From: Planctomycetaceae bacterium
GTDB lineage: Bacteria; Planctomycetota; Planctomycetia; Planctomycetales; Planctomycetaceae
Direction of reading: 5' to 3'
DNA: 8,306 bases
Assembly (NCBI GenBank): GCA_020426125.1
Contig: JAGQQQ010000477.1
Coordinates: forward strand, 1 to 8,306
How positions within the stretch are numbered: position 1 is the stretch's first letter; each line of letters opens with the position of its first letter. Below are positions 1 through 6,954 of the stretch, piece by piece. The notes under the pieces are model-generated. The model made no database searches and was not told the origin of the DNA. It saw only the letters and a program-made list of their open reading frames with translations. Both the position numbers and the translations under genes were made by a program.

Positions 1-27
1 CGAATACACGCTTGGGCGCCAATCGAG

Positions 28-86
28 CCCCCCGAATTCTTATCGACGACGACTCACCTGGATGACGTTCCTCAAGAATTGGGGGG
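28..86. repeat. Long inverted repeat downstream of the symporter gene
   Basis: Six C followed by G and then AATTCTT (28-41) is mirrored by AAGAATT followed by six G (74-86). This gives 13 base pairs with one bulged G at position 34 and a 32-nt loop. It lies 33 bp past the symporter stop codon (120-122), so it could fold in the 3' end of that minus-strand transcript. No T-run follows on the minus-strand side (the next bases are CTCGATTGG), so it is not a classical intrinsic terminator. It may instead stabilise the 3' end, or it may be a cruciform-type site. The pairing is read directly from the sequence; the function is unknown. Confidence 0.5.
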
Positions 87-119
87 AACAACGAATTGAG
101 ACGTCCCCTGGTTTCTATC

Positions 120-1706
120 TCAGGTGCCATTCTCTCCAACATCGTGAACGACCCGTTTCCATGTCAGTGGCTCTGGGTGAGCCTTTCCGATGGGGAGCAG
201 ACTCAGGCCCCAGGAGAGAAGCATGGCCATCCCGAAGCCGATCGGCCAGAACCAGACGGCAAACCACTCCGGGTGCTGAACCATCAATGCCAATGTGATG
301 GCCGCCGACGCCAACGTTCCTCCGAAAACGCCGAACATTGTCGAACGAGGCGAGAAGAATGCCAGAAGAAAGACCGCGAGTAAGGGCCCCCCGAACGCGG
401 CGGTCATCATCTTGCCGATGGTGAACACATCTCCCAACGGCCCGACAAACAGTGCCAAGCCGACCGACAAAATCCCAATGGTCACGGTCAGCAAGCGGAT
501 CTGAAAGACGTCCTGCCGGTCCGATTGCGGTTTCCAGTTTGGTCTGAGCCGGTCACGAAAGTCGACGACGAGAGCTGTTGTAACGGAGTGAATCCCCGAG
601 TCAATACTCGACATGATCGCCGCCATCAGCGCCGCGAGGAATAGACCCTTTCCTCCCCAAGGGAAATGCGTCTTCACAAACTGTGGAAGGATCTTGTCCT
701 GATGATTCTGGGATGTCACCAGTCTCGCCACCGCTTCTGGATTCTCCGCGGACGCCAACTCTTGAATCGCTGCGTCATCTTGGAATAACGGAGTCAGCTC
801 TTCAGGATGGTCGCCGTAAAAAATGAACAGCCCCGCCCCGATACAAAGCAGGGAGGGAACGACAAGCCAGGTTCCCGCCAGATTGACGAACAGTCCTCGC
901 TGGGAAACCTGCTCCGAACTCGCGGAGAGATACCGTTGAACGGCGACTTGATCCGCTCCATACGCTGAGAGAGCTTCGAGGAACACTCCGATCAGGATCG
1001 CCCAACTGCCGTAAGTCAGCGTCATGGAGCGGGTGAAATCGAAGAGGACATGCTCACGGGCCGCGAAGTATCTTGTCAGTGGGCCTCCGGCCCCGTCCCT
1101 CGCTACGGGGGAGTCGAAGGAGAATACCAACACCAGAGCAATGACGATCGTCCCCGCAAAAATGAAGAACTGCAAGACGTCCGTCCACATCACGGCTCTG
1201 AGTCCTCCGAGAATGGTATAGGCAATCGAGACGACTCCGAGTACCAGGATGACCGCCGGCTGGGGGACATCGGCCATGCTGGCCACGACCAGGGAGGCCG
1301 CATAGGTCGCGGAGGCCATCCAACCAATCCGTAGGAAGACGAACAATCCGCTCGCGAGGCAACGGACCGGCAAACCGAACCGCCGTTCCAGATATTCGTA
1401 GGCCGTCTGGCAATCGAGTCGCGTATAGACGGGGACAAAGAACCAGGCCACGATCGGCACCGCCAGGGAAAACGCCACCAGTGAGAGGCCGATTCGCAGG
1501 CTGCTACTGTAGGCCGCGCTGGGGTAGAAAACGAAGCTGTTGGAAGAGAAGAGCGTGGCCATGACGCTCAGGCCGACGGGTAGCCAACTCATCGATCGGC
1601 CGGCGTTGAAGAACTCGTTTCGGGACTGCCCCCGGCTGAACAGGATCCCCAGCCAGATGGTGACACCGAGGTAGGCGGCAATGACAATGTAATCGAGAAG
1701 GTGCAT
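120..1706 (-). CDS. Sodium:solute symporter (SSS/SLC5 family), substrate unknown
   Basis: This is a 528-residue polytopic inner-membrane protein with the look of the SSS family (LeuT fold), which couples Na+ entry to uptake of a small solute. About 13 hydrophobic segments can be drawn, starting at residues 5-22 and ending at 482-505. Family signatures are visible: GGLRAVMWTDVLQF at 167-180, DQVAVQRYLSA at 252-262, and AAIMSSIDSGIHSVTT at 362-377. The last is the TM8-type motif whose serines (S366, S367) belong to the region forming the Na2 site in characterised members. A hydrophilic loop lies between residues ~297 and 350, before the PWGGKGLFLAAL segment. I chose the ATG at 1706 because the hydrophobic first helix begins immediately after it. 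An in-frame TTG at 1763 would add 19 unremarkable residues and leave only 6 bp to the upstream gene. No strong Shine-Dalgarno sequence is visible. The gene lies 63 bp after the gamma-glutamylcyclotransferase-like gene on the same strand, so co-transcription is likely. The substrate cannot be read from the sequence; proline, pantothenate, sugar and iodide carriers all share this fold. Confidence 0.9.
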   Translation of the reverse strand: MHLLDYIVIAAYLGVTIWLGILFSRGQSRNEFFNAGRSMSWLPVGLSVMATLFSSNSFVFYPSAAYSSSLRIGLSLVAFSLAVPIVAWFFVPVYTRLDCQTAYEYLERRFGLPVRCLASGLFVFLRIGWMASATYAASLVVASMADVPQPAVILVLGVVSIAYTILGGLRAVMWTDVLQFFIFAGTIVIALVLVFSFDSPVARDGAGGPLTRYFAAREHVLFDFTRSMTLTYGSWAILIGVFLEALSAYGADQVAVQRYLSASSEQVSQRGLFVNLAGTWLVVPSLLCIGAGLFIFYGDHPEELTPLFQDDAAIQELASAENPEAVARLVTSQNHQDKILPQFVKTHFPWGGKGLFLAALMAAIMSSIDSGIHSVTTALVVDFRDRLRPNWKPQSDRQDVFQIRLLTVTIGILSVGLALFVGPLGDVFTIGKMMTAAFGGPLLAVFLLAFFSPRSTMFGVFGGTLASAAITLALMVQHPEWFAVWFWPIGFGMAMLLSWGLSLLPIGKAHPEPLTWKRVVHDVGENGT

Positions 1707-1769
1707 CGCCGTCTCAGTGGATAGTAGCGAATGGAGGATCCATAATCTGACGGGTGTTGCCAACCACCG

Positions 1770-2321
1770 TCAACGCTGCTCGTGACTCGATCGCGGATCC
1801 GGAATGCTCGGATGGCATTGCAAGCTCTCGATGTAGTCGTTGGGGAACCCGAAATGGATCGCCCCCTCCACGACGAACCGTTTGTACCAGTCAAACGGCT
1901 TCAACCCCGGTTCGATCAGTTCGCTCCTCGCCTGGAATGTGAACGCCTCGACGACAATTTCCTCGACTGTGACCATCGCCGAAATGACGGAATAGCCGCA
2001 GGTGGTTGCCTCCCATTCATGGAGGAGGCGTCTTTCATCGGCACTCACGGCGAACAGGGCTCCGACCACGCCGTCATCTGGAGTGCCGGTCATCTCGATG
2101 TTGCACTTTCCGGAGCCGTCGACTCCCCGTTTCTCAAACGTCAATTGGGCGCCCGGTAACAGGGCGCGCCTGCCCGAGGGAATCCGCCCCAACCGCATCC
2201 CCAAACGGTCGGGGTGCAGGTTGGACCCGTAGGCAAAATAGGGGAGGGAGTCAAAATTCACGTCTTGATTCTCAAGTGAAGGTTCTTGCCGCATCGTTGC
2301 CAGCTTTTCCAGTCTCTCCAT
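1770..2321 (-). CDS. Gamma-glutamylcyclotransferase-like (AIG2/GGCT-fold) protein
   Basis: This is a small cytoplasmic protein of 183 residues from the ATG at 2321. The diagnostic glycine-rich motif YFAYGSNL at residues 28-35 forms the substrate-binding loop in the GGCT family. The block GVVGALFAVSADERRLLHEWEA (83-105, first residue D) matches the family's conserved G-A-(L/V)-(F/Y) strand and LDxxE helix, which makes E104 the likely catalytic acid. The C-terminal FDWYKRFVVEGA (143-154) and FPNDYIESL (159-167) are typical of stand-alone bacterial members. Characterised relatives convert gamma-glutamyl amino acids or gamma-glutamyl amines to 5-oxoproline plus the free amine; the substrate here is unknown. 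The start is uncertain. ATG codons at 2321 and 2294 and a GTG at 2261 are all in frame before the first conserved motif, and none has a good ribosome-binding site. The frame is open further upstream to 2519, but that stretch is unlike the family. The gene is probably the first of a two-gene unit with the downstream symporter. Confidence 0.82.
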   Translation of the reverse strand: MERLEKLATMRQEPSLENQDVNFDSLPYFAYGSNLHPDRLGMRLGRIPSGRRALLPGAQLTFEKRGVDGSGKCNIEMTGTPDDGVVGALFAVSADERRLLHEWEATTCGYSVISAMVTVEEIVVEAFTFQARSELIEPGLKPFDWYKRFVVEGAIHFGFPNDYIESLQCHPSIPDPRSSHEQR

Positions 2322-2704
2322 TGTCGTGGGATCACAAGCAGCAGTGGATAGGCGTCTCGCTGATTTCGCCGAAACCGGGGGGGCATTGGGGGGCCGGATC
2401 CGTGATTCATCTTGTCGCGAAATGTATTCTCCGGTATTTCTCCCCAGCTTGAAAACCCCCGTTGCGCCGGTGATCCATCGGTGCGACACGAAATCGATGT
2501 TTCGAATCACTTCCCCCAACTCCCAAATTGCCCATTTCTGTCCGCCAATACCCTCGCGGCGGCCAGTGCGAATCCCTCTCCTCTCCTGATGATCCCGTCA
2601 ATCCGCATGGAAGCGATGGCCGACGAGTGTGTGGCCGCAGCGATCCCCTCCGCTGTCCGCCGCCGGTCCCGGTGTCGTACGTGTCAAACCCGAAAGCAGA
2701 ATCG
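2322..2704. other. Divergent intergenic region between the GGCT-like gene and bamA
   Basis: These 383 bp must carry the promoters for both flanking divergent genes. Both edges could move: the minus-strand gene has alternative starts, and an in-frame TTG at 2528 lies upstream of bamA. No convincing -35/-10 pair stands out on either strand. Visible details are two adjacent G-runs (seven G at 2377-2383 and six G at 2388-2393, separated by CATT) and a small palindrome, CGAAA-N6-TTTCG, at 2489-2504 whose core contains ATCGAT. No gene of its own is supported. The overlapping open frames look like shadows, and the downstream part is rich in pyrimidine and CCG stretches. Confidence 0.5.
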
Positions 2705-5674
2705 ATGAAACGTGTCACGGATGACACTCGTCGACGGTCCGCCTGGCAACGAATCGCGAGGTTCGTCGCTGGCTTTGCCGGTGTGGCCTGCTCGTGCGTT
2801 GCGTTGGCCCAGGAGCCATTTCCCACAATGGAAGCCCTCTCCGGAAATAGCCGGGCCGCTTTCGTTGATCGGGAAGCCCCCCTGTCTCAATCCGGGAACG
2901 CCAAACTCCCAGGGCAAGTTCCTTCCGGCATACAGCAGACGGAATTCTCCGTCGAAAACCTGCTGGATGAACCGCTCGTCGACGTCGTGATCGAGGGGAA
3001 TAAGACCATTCTCCCGAACGCGATCATGCGGTACATCGAAACCCGCCCGGGCCGGGTCGCATCCTCACGGATGATCCAACAGGACGTCACCGCCCTTTAC
3101 AACACCCGTTGGTTCTTGTCCGTCCGTCCCTTTTACCGACAGACGGAAGCCGGCCCTGTCCTCGTCTTCGAAGTCGTCGAACGGCCGATCCTGCGGAGCG
3201 TACAATTTAAAGGGAACAAGAAAGTCAAATCCTCCGAGCTTCAAGCGCACACCGGCCTGCGTCGCGGTCACGGCTTCGACGTTGCCGCCAACTTGGAGTC
3301 CGTCGAGCGGATTAAACAACTCTATCGGGAAAAAGGTTATCGCTTCGCGGAGGTCATCCTAGAAAAAGGAGGATCCAAAGATGATCGCGACGCTGTCTTC
3401 CTGATCACTGAAGGACCCAAAGTCAAAATTGGCGATGTGAATTTTTATGGGAATTCCTTCTCCCGCGATGGCGTCCTGAAGACGAAAATCTCGTCCAAGA
3501 CCGCGATCTTGTGGCTGATCGGCGGGGACTATGACCCCGAGATTGTTCGCAACGACATTCTCGCTCTCAAGCAATACTATATGAACCTCGGTTTCTTCGA
3601 TGTCCAGATCGAGGCGGAAGAGAAGTTCTATGACAACAACGCCAAGGTTGCGGTGAACTTCAAGATCGAGGAAGGCCGCCGCTACCGAGTCAGGGAGATT
3701 GACGTTGTCGGCAACGAAGTGATTGGAACGCAACGTCTTCTCAGCGATCTGAAACTCAGCCGCAAAGAATATTTCAATGCTCGCTTCCTGCGGGAAGATG
3801 TCAACGAAATGAAGGATCAGTACGACGATCTCGGCCGGTTGTTCGCGACCGTCGAACCCACACCACGATTCCTGGAAGACAACCCCGGCTGGGTCGATCT
3901 GGTCTATCAAATTGATGAAGACGTTCCTCGCTATGTCGGACAGATCAACATCCATATTCGAGGGGAAAATCCTCATACGAAAGAGGACGTCGTTCGCCTA
4001 CAGGCCTCACGTTACCTGATTCCCGGTACGCTGGCTCGTGGCCGGGACATGCGGATGGCCCAGGCCCGAATCAATGGTTCAGGAATCTGGGATCGGGCGG
4101 ATCCGCCGACCTTCGACATCAAACCCACCAGCGGTCGGGATTATTTTCCGTCGATCGCGACGCGCGGGCAGAGCGAGGACGTCACGATCGAATTCACTCC
4201 GCGTGAACGGACCAGTCTGCAGGAAACCGGGGCGTCGACCGTTCAGATTCCGGAATCGGTCTTTGGCCACAGCGGGCTGACACCATTCGCTTCGGAAACA
4301 CCAAAGCCAGTCGCCAACCCCACTCCGGTCGGGGAGATTCCCGCCTGGAATGGCCGGGACCAATGGATCCAACAATCCGGTCCATCCGCTCCCCCATCAC
4401 AAGTTCAACCCACGCATTCCGGTGAGACAAGTCGCCCGAGTCTGGGGCTGGATCCCGACATGGTCTTTCGCGGGCAGTCGGAACCAATGCTCGCTCCACG
4501 CGGACAAAGCATCAACGGCTACGGCCAACAAGTCCCCCAAGACTATATGCAAGGAGTCTCCCCGCAGGGGGACCCTTTCGGGGATGCCCTGAGTGCACAG
4601 CCTCCAGGGTTTGTCGATGTCAATATTGACGTCACCGAAGGGCGGACCGGCCGCTTGATGTTCGGCGTCGGCGTGAACAGCGACGCGGGCGTTGTGGGAT
4701 CGTTGGTCTTACAAGAAGACAACTTCAACATTCTCCGAGCCCCCCGAAGCTTCGCGGACATCATCAATGGACAGGCTTGGCGAGGTGCGGGGCAAAGTTT
4801 CCGAATGGAAGCGGTTCCCGGGAGTCAGGTGAGCCGGTATATGGTGAGTTGGCAGGATCCGTTCTTCCTGCGAACGGACTTTAGTCTTGGCGTCAGTGGC
4901 TTTTACTACAACCGGTTTTTTCGGCACTGGACGGAGGACCGACTCGGCGGTCGGCTGAGCGTTGGTTACGTTCTGAATCGCTATTGGTCGGTGAATACCG
5001 CACTACGACTCGAAGACGTCAAGGTGCGTGACTTTGTGACTCCGGCGCCCGCTGATCTCGAAGCCGTTCGCGGAGACAACTTTCTTTCCACGGGTTCCGT
5101 CACCTTGTCCTACGATACTCGGGACAATGCATTCGTTCCCTCTCGTGGAAACAATCTTGACGTGACCTATGAACAGGGGTTTGGCGAATTCAACTACCCT
5201 CGGTTTGACGTTTCCGCTGGCCAGTATTTCACGGTCTATGAACGTCCCGACGGCTACGGCAAACATATCCTGGCCATCACTTCGCAATCGGGGTGGACGG
5301 GTGATGGGACTCCGATTTTTGAACGATATTACGCGGGGGGATATTCCTCGTTTCGAGGCTTCGCATTTCGCGGAGTGACGCCGTACGAAGGAAACGTCGA
5401 AGTGGGCGGAAACTTCATGGCGCTCGGTTCGGTGGAATACATGATTCCCATCACCGCGGACGACAACATCCGAACGGTTCTCTTCTCCGATTTCGGAACG
5501 GTCGAGCCGGATGAAGGGTTCGACCAGTTTCGGGCATCGGCCGGTTTTGGCTTCCGACTGGTGATCCCCGCGATGGGACCGGCCCCCTTGGCGTTTGACT
5601 TCGCTTGGCCCATCATGAAGGAAGAATCCGATCGAACCCGGGTCTTTAGCTTCTACATTGGATTCACTCGATAA
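2705..5674 (+). CDS. bamA: Outer-membrane protein assembly factor BamA (POTRA repeats plus 16-strand-type barrel)
   Basis: This is the central subunit of the BAM machinery, which folds and inserts beta-barrel proteins into the outer membrane. The 989-residue product is longer than the ~800 residues of proteobacterial BamA. A Sec signal peptide spans residues 1-36 (basic n-region, hydrophobic FVAGFAGVACSCVALAQ). POTRA-like modules follow, each opening with a strand and a G-N-type turn: P1 ~91-160 (VDVVIEGNK), P2 ~161-237 (LRSVQFKGNK), P3 ~239-324 (KIGDVNFYGN), P4 ~326-406 (VREIDVVGNE) and P5 from ~409 (GQINIHIRGEN). P5 runs into a Pro/Gln/Ser/Gly-rich spacer (~500-634). The barrel starts near residue 647 (TGRLMFGVGVNSDAG). 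It contains the Omp85 hallmark YYAGGYSSFRGF (875-886) with the RGF triplet of loop 6 at 884-886, and it ends in FSFYIGFTR. I chose the ATG at 2705 because the signal peptide follows it at once; an in-frame TTG at 2528 would add 59 residues with no signal-like character. The ribosome-binding site is weak (AAGCAGA). The gene appears monocistronic, with a terminator hairpin 19 bp after the stop. No ompH/skp-like gene follows, although that is a common neighbour elsewhere. Confidence 0.92.
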   Translation: MKRVTDDTRRRSAWQRIARFVAGFAGVACSCVALAQEPFPTMEALSGNSRAAFVDREAPLSQSGNAKLPGQVPSGIQQTEFSVENLLDEPLVDVVIEGNKTILPNAIMRYIETRPGRVASSRMIQQDVTALYNTRWFLSVRPFYRQTEAGPVLVFEVVERPILRSVQFKGNKKVKSSELQAHTGLRRGHGFDVAANLESVERIKQLYREKGYRFAEVILEKGGSKDDRDAVFLITEGPKVKIGDVNFYGNSFSRDGVLKTKISSKTAILWLIGGDYDPEIVRNDILALKQYYMNLGFFDVQIEAEEKFYDNNAKVAVNFKIEEGRRYRVREIDVVGNEVIGTQRLLSDLKLSRKEYFNARFLREDVNEMKDQYDDLGRLFATVEPTPRFLEDNPGWVDLVYQIDEDVPRYVGQINIHIRGENPHTKEDVVRLQASRYLIPGTLARGRDMRMAQARINGSGIWDRADPPTFDIKPTSGRDYFPSIATRGQSEDVTIEFTPRERTSLQETGASTVQIPESVFGHSGLTPFASETPKPVANPTPVGEIPAWNGRDQWIQQSGPSAPPSQVQPTHSGETSRPSLGLDPDMVFRGQSEPMLAPRGQSINGYGQQVPQDYMQGVSPQGDPFGDALSAQPPGFVDVNIDVTEGRTGRLMFGVGVNSDAGVVGSLVLQEDNFNILRAPRSFADIINGQAWRGAGQSFRMEAVPGSQVSRYMVSWQDPFFLRTDFSLGVSGFYYNRFFRHWTEDRLGGRLSVGYVLNRYWSVNTALRLEDVKVRDFVTPAPADLEAVRGDNFLSTGSVTLSYDTRDNAFVPSRGNNLDVTYEQGFGEFNYPRFDVSAGQYFTVYERPDGYGKHILAITSQSGWTGDGTPIFERYYAGGYSSFRGFAFRGVTPYEGNVEVGGNFMALGSVEYMIPITADDNIRTVLFSDFGTVEPDEGFDQFRASAGFGFRLVIPAMGPAPLAFDFAWPIMKEESDRTRVFSFYIGFTR

Positions 5675-5693
5675 ATCACACTCGCCTGAACGT

Positions 5694-5729
5694 CAAAGGA
5701 CCACCGAACAAGAATTCGGCGGTCCTTTG
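5694..5729. terminator. Bidirectional intrinsic terminator between convergent bamA and SUMF1-like gene
   Basis: A 15-position stem (5694-5708 with 5715-5729) encloses a six-base loop, CAAGAA. On the plus strand the only defect is an A-C mismatch at 5703/5720. On the minus strand the same position becomes a G-U wobble, so the helix is continuous. The plus-strand side ends in CCTTTGTTCATTC, a moderate U-rich tail, 19 bp after the bamA stop. The minus-strand side ends in CCTTTGACG, 57 bp after the stop of the converging gene. The position between convergent genes and the fold in both directions support shared use. Confidence 0.75.
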
Positions 5730-5786
5730 TTCATTCTGGAATGAGTGCGACTCAATTCTCCTCGCCCCCCAGAGCGAAGCGTGGAG

Positions 5787-6908
5787 TTACTGAAGTCCTG
5801 CTTCTCGGAGTTGAGCCTCGACCTCTTCTTTCAGATCGTCGGGAACGTCTGGAAAAAGGACGAACTTCTTGATCTCGTCTTCCGTGGGCGGATTGAGCGG
5901 TCGCACGACTCGGAACCCGACGAAGTCGGCGTCGGTCAGATACCACGCACTTTGCGGCAACTGGGGATCCTGAATCTTCCAGTCCGGAGTGGATGGAATC
6001 CGCTGCGCACTGCGGAGCATTTCCGGATCGTCATACCAGGAGCCGCCGCGAGCGACGCGGGGATACTCTTCCCCGTTTGGCAAACAGACTGGGAACTCCG
6101 CGACTTTGACGTCCTTAAACTGGGAATAGTAGTCTTCCTCATACCGGTCGAGACACCACTCCGCGACATTGCCGTGAATGTCATGGAGCCCCCAGGGATT
6201 TGGCTTTTTCATTCCGACCTTGTGATAGGTCTCGTCGCTGTTGTCGTAGTACCAGGCATATTCGTCGATGTCGCCTGGATCATCCCCCCAAGAGTACGCG
6301 GTGGTCGTGCCGGCCCGGCAGGCGTATTCCCATTCCGCTTCAGTCGGCAGGCGGTAGTAATGCCCTGTCTTCTCGGTGAGCCATTCGCAGTACATCTTGG
6401 CGGCGAGCTGGGTCATGCTGATGGCCGGAAAGCCATCGTGCCCCATCCCGAAGGTCATGTCTGTATACTCTTTGGTTGGACGGGTGACCGCGTCAGCTTG
6501 TTCGTCGACTTCGTCCCGCTCGCGTCCCAACAGGTTTCGACGCTGGATATCCAGGTTCAGTCGCCAAGTGTCGTATTCATCCCAAGTGACTTCGCACTTT
6601 CCCATCCAGAACGGCTCGATCTTCACTTGATGCTGGGGACCTTCATCGTCGTTGCGGTTCTCCTCATTCTCGGGGCTGCCCATGGTGTAGACGCCCCCTG
6701 GGATGGGGACCATCTCGAATTCGACTTCCGTGTCGCGTAAGACCTGTTTGTACGGTTTCATCTCCGCTTCGGTCTTGGCTTCGCTCTGCGGGTCACGCAG
6801 ATACGGATTGTCCGCCGCGAAACCTTGAGTTCCAGCCAGAACGAAAACGAGGCAACCACAACAGAGCCCTACTTGCCTCAGCAGGGGGAATCGGCGTACT
6901 TTTGACAT
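5787..6908 (-). CDS. Exported SUMF1/formylglycine-generating-enzyme-fold protein lacking the FGE cysteine pair
   Basis: This 373-residue protein has an N-terminal Sec signal peptide (basic MSKVRRF, hydrophobic GLCCGCLVFVLAG, probable cleavage after GFA at residue 31), so it probably acts in the periplasm. The FGE-sulfatase domain covers ~64-336. Its marks are VPIPGGVYTMGSPENE (67-82), the EVTWDEYDTW helix (106-115), YYRLPTEAEWEYACRAGT (184-201), NPWGLHDIHGNVAEWCLDRY (237-256), RVARGGSW (284-291) and FVGFRVVRP (329-337). True formylglycine-generating enzymes carry two copper-binding cysteines after the RGGS segment. None occurs between residues 290 and 336 here; the only mature cysteines are C105, C174, C197, C252 and C275. 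Sulfatase activation is therefore unlikely, and another SUMF1-fold role is more plausible. An acidic helical tail (338-373) follows the domain. The ATG at 6908 is supported by AGAGGA six bases upstream and by the signal peptide; the frame is open to 7031, but that would overlap the divergent ApbE gene. Confidence 0.85.
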   Translation of the reverse strand: MSKVRRFPLLRQVGLCCGCLVFVLAGTQGFAADNPYLRDPQSEAKTEAEMKPYKQVLRDTEVEFEMVPIPGGVYTMGSPENEENRNDDEGPQHQVKIEPFWMGKCEVTWDEYDTWRLNLDIQRRNLLGRERDEVDEQADAVTRPTKEYTDMTFGMGHDGFPAISMTQLAAKMYCEWLTEKTGHYYRLPTEAEWEYACRAGTTTAYSWGDDPGDIDEYAWYYDNSDETYHKVGMKKPNPWGLHDIHGNVAEWCLDRYEEDYYSQFKDVKVAEFPVCLPNGEEYPRVARGGSWYDDPEMLRSAQRIPSTPDWKIQDPQLPQSAWYLTDADFVGFRVVRPLNPPTEDEIKKFVLFPDVPDDLKEEVEAQLREAGLQ

Positions 6909-6954
6909 GAAATGTCCTCTACTCAATTTCATCCCAGCCGTCAGGAATGCGTCG
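6909..6954. promoter_or_regulatory. Compact 46-bp divergent gap with ribosome-binding sites for both genes
   Basis: The chosen start codons of the SUMF1-like gene (6908, minus) and the ApbE gene (6955, plus) lie back to back. Each has its own Shine-Dalgarno-like sequence within the gap: AGAGGA on the minus strand at 6920-6915, spaced six bases from its ATG, and AGGA on the plus strand at 6943-6946, spaced eight bases from its ATG. The gap is too short for two full non-overlapping promoters, so promoter elements must overlap each other or extend into the opposite coding sequence. No clear -35/-10 pair is visible. Confidence 0.55.

Noticed and set aside
1707..1763. Symporter start at TTG 1763
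   Set aside because: The ATG at 1706 precedes the first hydrophobic helix directly, and SSS proteins normally begin this way; the 19 extra residues show no family resemblance.
2377..2393. G-quadruplex
   Set aside because: Only two G-runs are present; four runs of at least three G with loops cannot be formed from seven plus six G without using a degenerate two-layer fold.
2006..2452. 148-codon plus-strand frame across the GGCT-like gene
   Set aside because: It is Arg/Ser/Pro-rich shadow translation opposite a gene with the diagnostic YFAYGSNL motif.
2528..2704. 59-residue N-terminal extension of BamA from a TTG codon
   Set aside because: The ATG at 2705 is followed immediately by a Sec signal peptide; the extension would bury it and has no protein-like features.
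3359..3976. 205-codon open frame antisense to bamA
   Set aside because: It is the mirror of POTRA-coding sequence with strong family support on the plus strand; its own product shows no recognisable domain.
5745..6740. 331-codon open frame antisense to the SUMF1-like gene
   Set aside because: The minus-strand frame has clear domain motifs, a signal peptide and a ribosome-binding site; the plus-strand frame is a composition-driven shadow.
6907..6954. ApbE start at ATG 6907
   Set aside because: It would overlap the start codon of the divergent gene and lacks a ribosome-binding site, while the ATG at 6955 has AGGA at good spacing.
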